Assembly: GCA_964016985.1 (NCBI GenBank)
Contig: OZ024828.1
Location: 13,794,742-13,858,741, forward strand
DNA: 64,000 nt
Origin: Anodontia alba
Lineage: Eukaryota; Mollusca; Bivalvia; Lucinida; Lucinidae
Direction of reading: 5' to 3'
In this document: piece by piece, positions 11,600-21,469 of the stretch
Layout of the letters: each line of letters opens with the position of its first letter
Numbering within the stretch: position 1 is the stretch's first letter
The notes under the pieces: generated by a model
The model's input: only the letters and a program-made list of their open reading frames with translations
What the model was told of the DNA's origin: nothing
Database searches by the model: none
Made by a program: the position numbers and the translations under genes

Positions 11600-11950
11600 A
11601 CTTGTCGCACAGGTCTCGTTTTCCAAATTGTCATGATTCGTGTTCCCCCAAATTAGTTTCATTCCCTTGTTCTCTGCGGCGTCTAATCTGGGTCTGCACT
11701 GTTGGCATAGGCCTATCTGTTCCAATACTTAGGTTCTTTATTTTTTTAATACGTGCCAGTTTTGTGTACATTTCTGACGAGAAAAGGCTCTATAAATTAA
11801 GTTGTGTTTTTCTCCCGAAGCGGTTTCCCGCCACGATTTCACGTGACGTTACCGCTGCGAGCACGTGGTTTCTTCATGCGGGGCAAGGGAAAGAATGTTG
11901 CTTTGTGACTGTTGCATTTTCTGGGTATTTTAATAATCCTAATGTTCTCA
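11600..11950. repeat. Dispersed duplicate block, copy 1
   Basis: TTCTCTGCGGCGTCT, CCAATACTTAGGTTCT, CGTGACGTTACC and GTTTCTTCATGCGGGGCAAG occur in the same order in copy 2 at 12690-13025. The function of the block is unknown. Confidence 0.65.
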
Positions 11951-11992
11951 ATTTATAGATGATGTAAAAGAATAACAGTGCCAATATTTATT

Positions 11993-12060
11993 TATACCCT
12001 GGTAAATGCGGGGTAAGGCCCTCACTCTAGGTTTTACTGTTTAAAGGGAGCTAATTGCAT
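11993..12060. repeat. Inverted repeat partner (right)
   Basis: GGTTTTACTGTTTAAAGGGA and AGCTAATTGC are inverted relative to 9690-9760. Confidence 0.5.
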
Positions 12061-12312
12061 ATGCCTTGATAATGAAATTTACGAGTCGAACACAGCATTT
12101 CTTTTATGAATCAGGGGCGGATCCAGGACGATTTCTGAAAGGGGTTCGGTTTGATCTAATTTCCGTACTTACTCTACGTATTCGGACAGACATGCCTGAG
12201 CAAACAGTGTAGACCCAGATCAGACGCCACAGAACGTATTTGAACCTTCACTGAAACGGTGATGTATTTAACCAGAGATTTGTAATCTCTTCAAGAACTG
12301 AAGTTTACATGT

Positions 12313-12612
12313 TTGCTTGTGTTGAGGTTTTACGGCCCAGTCAACCCAATGGGGTCATGTCGAGCGCGGTCAGTTTACCTAACCACACGTTTACTGGGCA
12401 GGCTTAGTCCTCTAAGCGGTTAACCAGTATTGTGCACAGTCTTTCGCCAGAAACTGACAACTGCCCTTCTTGAGTCAGCGAGAGAATGACCGTAGAAAAT
12501 ATTTCATGATCAATCTCTACGAAAGAATGTTGCCGACCTCGGCGGGGGTTGAACCCACGACCTCCTGGTCTCCAGTCGGACGGCGCATCCAACTGAGCCA
12601 CCGAGGCCGACC
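12313..12612 (-). mobile_element. tRNA-derived SINE, minus strand, with 12-bp target duplication
   Basis: The tRNA-like head on the minus strand includes the complement of GGTTGAACCCACGACCTCC (about 12548-12566). The body includes GCCAGAAACTGACAACTGCC. A perfect 12-bp duplication AAGTTTACATGT lies at 12301-12312 and 12613-12624. The interrupted repeat is seen without this insertion at about 23044-23170. Confidence 0.85.
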
Positions 12613-12689
12613 AAGTTTACATGTACATACCTGTTTGTCACCACAACCGGCAAAATCTGACAGCCCTTGCATCAGAAGATGATCTGAGT

Positions 12690-13025
12690 CTTCACTGGTC
12701 GCACGTCTTATGTCCTAAAAGTGTTTCCAAATTTCCATGTTCCCTGTTCCCCCTCACTAGTTGCATTCCCCTTTTCTCTGCGGCGTCTGACCTGTGTCTA
12801 CACTTTGCATAGGCCTTTCTGTCCCAATACTTAGGTTCTACTTTTTATACATGCAAGTTTCATATGCAGTTCTGACGAAAAAAATTCTGTATAATTTAAC
12901 GCACATAAGTGTGTTTTTCTCTTAGCTGTATCCGCCTCGATTTCTCGTGACGTTACCGTTACGAGCACGCGGTTTCTTCATGCGGGGCAAGGGAATGTGA
13001 CTGTTGCTTCTTCCGGGTATCTCCA
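12690..13025. repeat. Dispersed duplicate block, copy 2
   Basis: Direct repeat of 11600-11950 at visibly lower identity. Part of the same block appears inverted at about 13119-13160 (AGAGAACAAGGGAATGAACC). Confidence 0.6.
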
Positions 13026-13800
13026 CTTGTATTTTTGTAATCTTTTCTGGAAATGCGAACGTCCCAGAATTGTGTGTCGTCGTCTGGTGGCGTATCATTG
13101 CAACTTTGGAAAATATTTTAAGAGAACAAGGGAATGAACCTAATTTTTGGGGACATGGAGTGCGGCGATTGGGAAAACTCATTTGGTACAATGAGACTTT
13201 TGCGACTAGTGCAGACTCAGATCAACTTACGCATCCGCATGAGAATGGACGATATAACCTCCACGCTGACTGTACTATATGATGGAAAAACAAATAAATA
13301 AAAATCGGCCAGGTATTTCGTCAAATTACACCAAGGAACTCCGGTTAACGTCGGGCTGTACATGCTGGTCGCATATGCAATAACTCATCTAAACCGCTAA
13401 CAAAAAAAAAAAAAAAAAAAAAAAGGAAGCATTTTATTGCCAGATTGTGAAATACTTCCCCGACTGGACATAAATTAAGTTGAAGGGGAATCTCAATTTC
13501 CCGACGGACAAAATGATATAAAACAAGGAAGACTCGGCTCAGGTTGCGCAAGTCCACACATACATGTAGATAATGTGCATTTTTATTTATTGTGCTGTGG
13601 TTTTCTGTCAACAGAATGAGAACTTCTGGATCAAAATCTACTGCAAAAGTACCGTGAATCGATCTTTATTCACAGACTCACCTGTGATAGAAATATTTTA
13701 CTATTGTCGTTAATCCTTTCCACGCTTGTCACGCTCGTGCCAGTAATACGTTTCGCGCTACGATTACGTAACCTCGCGTTCCATTCTTCACGCGTCGCGC

Positions 13801-13860
13801 AAAACCCACGCTAAACCCGCGCTAAACCCACGCTCATCCCACGCTTGTTTCGCGCTAACG
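13801..13860. repeat. CpG-rich tandem repeat, right subterminal
   Basis: AAAACCCACGCTAAACCCGC continues as CCCACGCT units. It has the same orientation as the block at 8114-8190, although the termini outside them are inverted. Confidence 0.8.
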
Positions 13861-13916
13861 AGCAAAATTTTTTTTCGTGGAGCGCGAACGATATAACCTT
13901 CGTGAAAGCTGTACTG

Positions 13917-14251
13917 TACTCCCTACAGACTTCTGTAATATTAGAACTCAAAAAATGTCTAAGTTCAAAACGTGTAAAAAGTGATAAAAAATAATTTCAG
14001 GATTCTGAAAAGACCACATGCATATCTTCAGACCATTCTTAAAGCACCTGTAAAGTTTCAAAAGGATTGGCCAAAAACTGTGGGAGGAGTTAAGGGGACA
14101 AGGTACCTGCTCCCTATACACTTCTGTAGTATAAGAACTCAAAAAATGTCTCAGTTAAAAATGCGGAAAAAGTGATAAAAAATTATTTCAGGATTCTGAA
14201 AAAACCACATGCATATCTTCAGGCCATCCTAAAAGCCCATGTAAAGTTTCA
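13917..14251. repeat. 191-bp satellite, rest of B1, unit A2, start of B2
   Basis: Continues unit B1 after the TIR segment, then A2 (about 13981) and B2 (about 14172). Unit B2 is cut at 14251 by the pearl/Helentron-like insertion and resumes at 15109. Confidence 0.9.
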
Positions 14252-15108
14252 CTAGAAAAAGTGTCCATAGGACACGGATGCCACCGCCAAATGCCATTCA
14301 GAAAAAATGTTTATATGTAATTGTAACAGGTATACCATGAAGTTATTATTAAGGCCCGGACACAGTTTACTATATGGAACTAAGTCAAGGGAAGATAATT
14401 CAAAAACGAAAAACGCAAGAGTTGTCTTCCTTGTTCATGACACATCGTCTCAATGTGATGCATGCACCTGTAAAGTTTCATGAATATATTCCATATGGTT
14501 TAGGAGTTATGGCCCGGACACGGTTAACTATATGGAACTAAGTCAAGGGGAAATAATTCAAAAACAAAAAATGCCAGAGTTGTCTTCCTTGTTCATGACA
14601 CATCGTCTGAATGTGATGCATGCACCTGTAGTTTCATGAATATATTCCATACGGTTTAGGAGTCATGGCCCGGACACGGTTTACTATGTGGAACTAAGTC
14701 AAGGGGAAATAATTCAAAAACCAAATATGCAAGAGTTTTCTTCCTTGCTCATGACACATCTTCTGAGTGTGATGCATGCACTGGTAAAGTTTCATGAATA
14801 TATTTCATACGGTTTAGGAGTTATGGCCCGGACACAGTTAACTGTATGGAACTAAGTCAAGCGGAAATAATTCAAAAACCAAAAATGCAAGAGTTGTCTT
14901 CCTTGTTCATGACACATCGTCTCAATGTGATGTATGCACCTGTGAAGTTTCATGAATATATTCCATACGGTTTGGGAGTTATGGCCCGGACAGGAAGTGG
15001 GATGTACAGACGGACAGACAGACAGACGGACAGACAGACAGACGTACGGGACAGACAGGTTTAATACTTAATGCCCATCCGCTATTCTTCAAATAGGCGG
15101 GGGCATAA
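14252..15108 (-). mobile_element. Nested Helentron/pearl-like element with 158-bp core repeats
   Basis: Read on the minus strand it starts TTATGCCCCCGCC (5' end) and carries a subterminal inverted copy of that end (ATGCCACCGCC on +, about 14269). It finishes with a hairpin GTGTCCTATGGACAC, five T and CTAG, followed by T. The hairpin is at 14261-14275 and CTAG at 14252-14255. The core holds four copies of a 156-158-bp repeat (GGAACTAAGTCAAGG at 14376, 14534, 14690 and 14848), then a GACA/GACGG microsatellite at 15009-15055. Hairpin + CTRR end, T|T insertion and subterminal inverted repeats are features reported for Helentrons and their non-autonomous relatives. No protein is encoded. Confidence 0.8.
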
Positions 15109-16105
15109 AAAGGATCGGCCAAAAACTGTGGGAGGAGTTAAGGGGACAAGGTACCTACTCCCTATAGACCTGTAATATTAGAACTCAAAAATTGTCTAAG
15201 TTCAAAACGTGTAAAAAATGATAAAAAATAACTTCAGGATTCTGAAAAAACCACATGCATATCTTCAGACCATCCCTAAAGCACCTGTAAAGTTTCAAAA
15301 GGATCGGCCAAAAACTGTGGGAGGAGTTAAGGGGACAAGGTACCTGCTCCCTATACACTTCTGTAGTATTAGAACTCAAAAAATGTCTAAGTTAAAAACA
15401 TGTAAAAAGTGATAAAAAATAATTTCAGGATTCTGAAAAAACCACATACATATATTCAGGCCATCCTAAAAGCCCACGTAAAGTTTCAAAAGGATCGGCC
15501 AAAAACTGTGGGAGGAGTTAAGGGGACAAGGTACCTGCTCCCAATAGACTTCTGTAATATTAGAACTCAAAAAATGTCTAAGTTCAAAACGTGTAAAAAG
15601 TAATAAAAAATAATTTCAGGATTCTGAAAAAACCACATGCATATCTTCAGACCATCCCTAAAGCACCTGTAAAGTTTCAAAAGGATCGGCCAAAAACTGT
15701 GGGAGGAGTTAAGGGGACAAGGTACCTGCTCCCTATATACTTCTGTAGTATTAAAACTCAAAAAATGTCTAAGTTAAAAATGCGGTAAAAGTGATAAAAA
15801 ATTATTTCAGGATTCTGAAAAAACCACATGCATATCTTCAGGCCATCCTAAAAGCCCATGTAAAGTTTCAAAAGGATCGGCCAAAAACTGTGGGAGGAGT
15901 TAAGGGGACAAGGTACCTACTCCCTAATGACTTCTGTAATATTAGATCTCAAAAAATGTCTAAGTTCAAAACGTGTAAAAAGTGATAAAAAATAATTTCA
16001 GGATTCTGAAAAAACCACATGCACATCTTCAGACCATCCTTAAAACACCTGTAAAGTTTCAAAAGGATCGGACAAAAACTGTGGGAGGAGTTAAGGGGAC
16101 AAAGT
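15109..16105. repeat. 191-bp satellite, rest of B2 and units A3-B3-A4-B4-A5
   Basis: Units start at about 15218 (A), 15409 (B), 15600 (A), 15791 (B) and 15982 (A), exactly 191 bp apart. A units carry AAAGCACCTGTAAAG (AAAACACCTGTAAAG in the last unit); B units carry AAAGCCCACGTAAAG or AAAGCCCATGTAAAG. The higher-order unit is therefore a 382-bp dimer. Confidence 0.93.
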
Positions 16106-16216
16106 ATCTACTAAAAATTCGGAACCACGCACCACGCACTACGCACCACGCACCACAGAAAACCAAAAACAGTGTCCCTCTGCTTTTCTTCAAAAAGGCA
16201 GGGGACAATAAGAAAA

Positions 16217-16637
16217 TATTTAAAAATGTTGTCTGCTGACAACTTTATCCAGAGGGCTAAGCATTATGCAGATGTAACAGATTACAAATGATTTTTCTTA
16301 ATTTTCTCACAAAACAGGCCTTGTCATTTAATTTGCACCCACTCTTTTATGACTGCAGAAGTGATAATCTGGTATGATTGCATGACTGCATACACCTGCC
16401 ACCATCATAAAAATTACAAACCACACAATGAAAATTAACGTTACAAGTCACACCATAGGAAAAACAAATAATTTCTAATATTAAAGGGTCGGCATACACT
16501 TGGTACAATTTCTGCCCCCCACCCCCCTTTTTTTTTGCAAGGTAGACAACTTTTGTATGTCCTGTTTGCTTTCCTGCACACCAAGCCCCTTCTGGACCAA
16601 ATTCTCTTTTAGACCAAATTCTTTCTTTTTAGAGTAG
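16217..16637. other. No gene; unassigned sequence
   Basis: AT-rich, with a CCCCCACCCCCC-T run near 16515 and TTCTCTTTTAGACCAAATTC segments related to the AGAGTAGACCCC family. No coding sequence recognised. Confidence 0.4.
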
Positions 16638-17489
16638 ATACCTTTTCAAAAGGGGATTGTAGTTGTCTCCTTTTCAATTATCAACCAGTGTTTCTTCCAC
16701 AAGAATGGTAACCGTCGATTTCAGTATGTTGTCATTGGCTACAAAGACACACACTTCATTCGGGATCACTCTGATGCACCACAAAAATACTCAGATGCAG
16801 ATGTCATTAAGATGCTGGAATATCTAATCGACAATATTTTTGTGGAGTTCGGCGGTCGGATATTTCAACACACAATCGGCATACCGATGGGTACTAATTG
16901 TCCACCGTTACTTGCCGACTTGTTTTTATACTCGTATGAGGCGGAGTTTGTACAAAGTCTCCTCCAAGCAGGCAAGAAACACCTCGCACAACAATTCAAT
17001 TTCACCTACAGATATATAGATGATGTATTGTCTCTGAAAAACACAAAATTTGCAGAGTATTTAGAATTCATCTACCCACGTGAACTTGAAATAAAGGAAA
17101 CAACGGAGACTTCAGCCTCCTCCTCATACTTGGATTGTTATCTCTACATCGACAATGGAAAGCTTACTACTAGGCTTTACGACAAACGGGATGACTTCAA
17201 TTTTCCCATCGTTAACTTTCCTTTCCTGAGCAGTAATATCCCTTCTGCACCAGCATACGGCGTTTACGTTTCACAGTTAATCCGTTATGCCAGAACTTGT
17301 TCAAATTATCAGGACTTCATGGAGCGTGGGAAAGTGCTCACTCAAAAGTTGTTGAGCCAGGGGTATCAAAAAACCAAACTGGTAGCAACACTTAAGAAGT
17401 TCTATGGGAGACATCATGATCTAGTCAATCCCTACAATGTGGCAGTTTCCAGAATTGTTTCTGATGTTTTTGCCAGTGACGCGCCATAA
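16638..17489 (+). pseudogene. Reverse transcriptase fragment (Penelope-like, tentative)
   Basis: Open frame from 16638. The recognisable protein begins near 16689 (HKNGNRRFQYVV), the first internal Met is at 16812, and the stop is at 17487-17489. It shows the RT signatures GIPMGTNCPPLLADLFLY and YRYIDDVLSL (catalytic YIDD), then YLDCYLYIDNGKL, LYDKRDDFNFPIVNFPF and KFYGRHHDLVNPYNV. This is the palm-to-thumb part of a reverse transcriptase; the fingers and N-terminus are missing. No GIY-YIG endonuclease, expected in canonical Penelope-like elements, was seen downstream. The frame has no stops over 280 codons, so the insertion may be fairly young. The family assignment is from remembered sequence style and is uncertain. 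Confidence 0.75.
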
Positions 17490-17765
17490 GTAGACTTCCC
17501 AAATCCCGGACATACGCTTCTACCGATATTTCCTTCGTTCAGGCCCATGGGCATGGTGGGCGAAGCTTGCTTACCAAGTAATGCTTACTATCCGCGGACG
17601 CCTGATTACACCCTTTGTTCTGGGGTCCATGTCTGTTGGTCTGAACATTCTGATTCGTCATTCGTTTATGGATTTATGATTTTGAATTACAGCTTTGGTA
17701 CCATGACTGCAACTACTTTCAACAATGGCCCAAAATCTACTAAAAGCGATATGGAAAGATAAGAA
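17490..17765 (+). mobile_element. Probable 3' part of the RT element
   Basis: Same base composition as the RT frame. It starts directly after the RT stop with CCCGGACATACGCTTCTACC. A 71-codon frame (17547-17762) shows no known domain. Assigned to the element by position only. Confidence 0.4.
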
Positions 17766-17769
17766 CGTC

Positions 17770-18500
17770 AGATTCCTCTCTTAACTAAAGCTGGTGCATT
17801 TCTATGCTACATCCGACTTCAGCCTTTGGCAGAAGGCCCCATTTGAAATCTGATGAAAATTATTCGTGGTTTCAGAAAAGAAGACTTAAAGAGGTTTAAA
17901 TATTACACAGTTTTATTCTTGTATATAGCCTAGGGGCAAGGGCACATGACCCCCAGGGGACAAAATTTTGATTGTAACTAACAGTTTTACTACTTTATGC
18001 ATACAGTGTAAGTTTCAGCCATTTCTCTTCAGTGCACTTGTAGAAAATGATTTTTCAACATTTTCCCCACATAAATGTATGGAGATGCAAACTTGACCTT
18101 GGCATAAAAAGGTCAAAGGTCATCCTAGGATCATCATTTGAGCAAACTTGGTAGACCTTGAGTCCCCGACACTATACACCAAGACTACAAATGCTTTCTT
18201 GGTGCTGGATAAGGAGACTTTTAAGTGTTTTTTACCATATATGGGCATGGTGGCCATCTTGTTTCATAGTGCAGAACCAATTAAAACAATCAATCAATAC
18301 CCCTTTGACTGAAGACCGCATGTGAAATCTGGTGAAAAAAAATGGTCAAGCCAATTCAGAGAAGGTGTGTAAAGCTTTCACAAGTTTTTACTTGTATATA
18401 GCCCAAGGGCAAGGGCAGATAACTCCTGAAGGACAAAATTTAAAAGTTTTACTACTTTAAACATTCATTGTAAGTTTCAGCCATTAATCTTTAACAGTGA
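17770..18500. repeat. Two degenerate units of a composite-element core
   Basis: CTTGTATATAGCCTAGGGGC and CTTGTATATAGCCCAAGGGC, CAGTTTTACTACTTTA, GTAAGTTTCAGCCATT and AAATTTGACCTTG-like stretches repeat here and again in the element at 51737-54300. No intact ends were found. Confidence 0.6.
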
Positions 18501-18879
18501 GTGGTAGAGGTTAGCATCTGATTACATTTATTCATACCGGTACTTATACTGATGAGGCAAATTCCAAGATATCATTTCTTTTGAAATGATTTGTCTAGAG
18601 CACTTTTCCAGTCAACCATAAAACCAAGCAGAACCTCAATTTCCTTTTTTAAACAGGCACTGGCATCTGCAAATACAAGGATTAAAGCTTTCACAAGTTT
18701 AATTTTGTAAAAGCTATGTTTTCAATAAAGTGAGCAGTTAATTTGTTGGAAACAGGATGAAATTAGCTGTGAATCCCATTTTATGAGTGAGAAACTTATT
18801 TTCATGTACAAAACAAAACTCCAGATCAGGTGCTTTTTTGGACTGAAAAGTAATGATAGTTTTTTAAATTCTCAACTAA

Positions 18880-18975
18880 AACATATGATGTGTGTCCTCA
18901 TTAGGAGCCCCTCACCGAGGGGCTTCTAATGAGTACCCACAACATATGTTTTCGTCAAGAAATAAGTCAAATATT
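18880..18975. mobile_element. MITE family E core
   Basis: AAACATATGATGTGTGTCCT leads to ATTAGGAGCCCCTC, ACCGAGGGGCTTCTAAT and GTACCCACAACATATGTTTT. These are the two arms of the fold-back. Confidence 0.7.
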
Positions 18976-19077
18976 ATGTGGAATACCCTTTCTTATCTGT
19001 AGCTGTGAGAAAGCTTAAAAATAGTTGGTTCCCATTATTTTCTACAGCATTACATCATAGCTACAGTTAAGGAGGGT

Positions 19078-19225
19078 TATCAAGATAATATCTTTATTAT
19101 TTCTCTACAAAAACGTATGTTGTGGCTACTCATTAAAAGGGCATCAATGGAGCACTTTTAATGAGCAGCAACATAATATTTATATACATGTATGAAGAAA
19201 TAAGGAAAATATTTATGCTTTATGG
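19078..19225. mobile_element. MITE family E copy, diverged
   Basis: AACGTATGTTGTGGCTACTC, ATTAAAAGGGC and GCACTTTTAATGAGCAGCAA form the fold-back. Flanked by TTATTTCT / AGAAATAAGG arms. Confidence 0.6.
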
Positions 19226-19397
19226 TTAACGCTTGCCATGCTGAATAAATTAAAATGCGACTCCCACTTCTAACTTTCAGCCAATCAGATTATTTGATCC
19301 TGATTGTTGATATAAATTCAAATATTCAATAGCAAACAGTGCAGATCCAGATCAGTTGGTTTCTTGGTATATCTGGGATCAGCAGGACCAGGGGTAA
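19226..19397. mobile_element. MITE family A copy, apex lost
   Basis: TTAACGCTTGCCATGCTGAA at the left and GATCAGCAGGACCAGGGGTAA at the right. The right half of the AAACAGTG palindrome is deleted after GATCAGTTGGTTTCTTGG. Confidence 0.7.
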
Positions 19398-20360
19398 AAA
19401 GCATCGTGTCAGGAGGTATCAATAACTAAACTGTGAGAATAGTAATTGAAAAAAAAAAAAAAAAAAAAATCTTATATGTACATAAAAAAGATTGAGAACC
19501 AATGGCTCATGTTGAGAGTCACATCAAAACTTCTGCTATTCAACAATCCATTCATTATACGTGTATCTGACCTTTATACAGTAAATATGACGGTTTTGCA
19601 AAACGTTTTGCCATTATAAATGATGGGATTCTGCAGTTTTACCCCAGGTATAGTTTAAAATGCTTCACTTGATTACAATCCTGTTTTCAATTGCTAACAT
19701 TGCTTCCATGAAATAATTATATTTCCAAGGGAAATAACTCTTGACATGGAAATGTTTGCTTCCATTATCTGATGGGGTCTGAACTCTAAGAGCAAATTGT
19801 TTCACAGTAGCCCAACTTTTTCTACTTTTTTTTTTAAATCAAATACTAGGGAGGACACTTCTTGTATGTAAAAGTTGTCTACCTTCACAAAATGGCAGCA
19901 AACTCTTTCAAAAGTATCCATTCATTTTATAAGGAACTCCTTTACATTTCACATGGCTCATATTGTGCGGTATGGTTATTTTCCCCTTGAGTTTGCCTCA
20001 ATTAATATAACAGTTATCTAAAGTATTCAACTCCACTTGAGAAACTAAAGAATTCTAATTGATTTTCCACACTTGAGTTTTGTGCGCATGAACTCTATTA
20101 AGTGAGGTTAATTAATCATAGGAGAGCATCAGTAACAATAGGATTTTACTTTCAGTTGAAAAGCTCTATTTTATTTGATGGACGGATTATAAACAGGAGT
20201 TTTAAGGTAGTCAATTGGTTTTTTGTTATAATGAGGTTATAGTCTGGATCATACATGTAACGATGACCTTCCACCAGCAATACTCTGAATAGATATATAA
20301 TACATATTCATACTAGGAAATGTTCACTGTTCACCAAGTTTCAGTTTATGAAAGGCTAAC
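19398..20360. other. No gene; unassigned sequence upstream of TIMP
   Basis: AT-rich with an A-run at 19450-19469. No exon-like conserved peptide or repeat family was recognised. Confidence 0.4.
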
Positions 20361-20726
20361 TAGTGTTGGGAATTGGAGAGGAAAATCACAATCGATTATC
20401 AGGAAAGTAAAACCAATTGATTATCGATTATACAATTGGATATCCCATAACTGGCATCAAATAATAAATCATTATAGCATATGCACTTTATTTTCTATAT
20501 TCCTTAAAATGCAACAGAATATAATAGCATAACTAGTGTAATTTTAGATATAGGTTGTTTTGAGACAAAGCAGATTTTGCAGCCATGTTTCTTCATAATA
20601 CTCTTAATGTAGGTCTAAAAATAGAATTTCAAATAATCGATAGTGAAAAAAAAAATTATGGATATTTGCTGATAGTGGGCTCATCCGATTAGTTTTCGAT
20701 TATTTCGATTAATTGGCACAACACTA
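20361..20726. mobile_element. MITE with TAGTGTTG ends and ATCGATTA motifs
   Basis: TAGTGTTGGGAATTGGAG at the left pairs with AATTGGCACAACACTA at the right. ATCGATTATC/GATTATTTCGATTAA motifs lie just inside. The ends resemble hAT-type MITEs, but the superfamily is inference. Confidence 0.55.
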
Positions 20727-20796
20727 AGGCGAACAATTTTTTGGGATACCTTTTGGTGCAATAAATGCTCCCTGTACCTTTACAAAATGTTATTAA

Positions 20797-20950
20797 ATGG
20801 ATGTTTTCATATTGGCCTTGCAACAGGTCAAAGGGCAGTCATATTGGCATGAAGATTGCTGTATTGGCCCTCGGCTTCACCTTGGGCCAATACAGCCATC
20901 CGAAGGCCGATACGACTGGCCAAGGACCTGTAACAGGGCCAATGTGAAAA
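20797..20950. mobile_element. Fold-back element (ATTGGCC palindrome)
   Basis: AAATGGATGTTTTCATATTG at the left and GCCAATGTGAAAACATCTAT at the right are inverted. The centre has CTGTATTGGCCCTCGGC against GGGCCAATACAG. Single copy in the window. Confidence 0.7.
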
Positions 20951-21465
20951 CATCTATTTCATGACATTTTTATTAATCAACTTTGTGCTGTGTTTAAAGT
21001 CTCATTGACTTGTGTATTACTTTAAAATATTGGCCTGGTTAATACCATAAAATATTGGCCCTCCTGAACCCCTTCAGTTATTATCCCCCAAATTCTTGTA
21101 ACTTTCAGTATTAGCCCTCACATAAAGCCCAGGCCAAAATCATATAGAAATCATGCCAAACATTGCATTGGTATGATGCAGGCTGTTTGGCATATATTTG
21201 AACAATAATTACTTAGTTGATTAATAATAATTAATATTTAAATTAACATTAATTATCAGAGGACCTGGTAAGAATCCAACTACTGGTTCACAAGATATTG
21301 TGCAGACAAGAAAGTGTGATGCTGACACCAATGCCAATGCCAACATGATTCACACCAAAATCAATATATCCCCCTCCCCTTAGGTGGGGGGACATAAATA
21401 CAACATTTGGGAATCAGGATAGTGAGGTGGCTATTGTAGAATGGTGACTGTTCATGAAGGTTCCA
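20951..21465. other. No gene; unassigned sequence upstream of TIMP
   Basis: ATTGGCCCTCC and TTAGCCCTCAC motifs near 21050-21120 may be remnants of the preceding fold-back family. No promoter element could be assigned to TIMP. Confidence 0.35.
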
Positions 21466-21469
21466 ATGT

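Larger units (their letters stand above)
8052..13916. mobile_element. 5.9-kb TIR element, TA duplication, inserted in the satellite
   Basis: The left terminus CAGTACAGCTTTCACGA (8052-8068) continues to 8084. It matches the reverse complement of the right terminus (13884-13916) over 33 bp with one mismatch. A TA lies directly outside each end (8050-8051 and 13917-13918). The 191-bp unit reads through correctly if the segment and one TA are removed. TA plus CAGT-type ends are usual for Tc1/mariner-like transposons. No transposase was found inside; the interior holds SINEs, duplicated blocks and CpG-rich DNA. Non-autonomous element, or two related MITEs with captured DNA between them. Confidence 0.75.
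7627..16216 (-). mobile_element. Composite pearl/Helentron-like element with 191-bp satellite core (two nested insertions)
   Basis: The outer ends are inverted: TTATGTCCCCCGCCTTATTT at the left against GGCAGGGGACAATAAG at the right. Near the left end a hairpin AGGACCATTGGTCCT (7683-7697) precedes the core. The core is an array of 191-bp units, followed by an ACCACGC-type microsatellite (about 16125-16155) and the terminal motif. Minisatellite core + microsatellite + fixed end is the layout known for bivalve pearl elements; its assignment to Helentrons is inference. No coding capacity. Orientation is set by placing the hairpin at the 3' end. Confidence 0.65.

Noticed and set aside
12470..12682. 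70-codon plus-strand frame (GVEPTTSWSPVGRRIQLSHRGR)
   Set aside because: Peptide arises from the antisense of a SINE tRNA-like head, a common false protein in invertebrate annotations.
13948..15985. Series of 64-residue open frames on both strands, similar to each other
   Set aside because: They follow the 191-bp satellite exactly, occur on both strands and begin at GTG/ATG in non-coding repeat context. Their similarity comes from the repeat, not from a gene family.
14252..16105. CRISPR-like direct repeats
   Set aside because: Repeats of 158 and 191 bp are contiguous without spacers, and the DNA is eukaryotic; this is satellite DNA.
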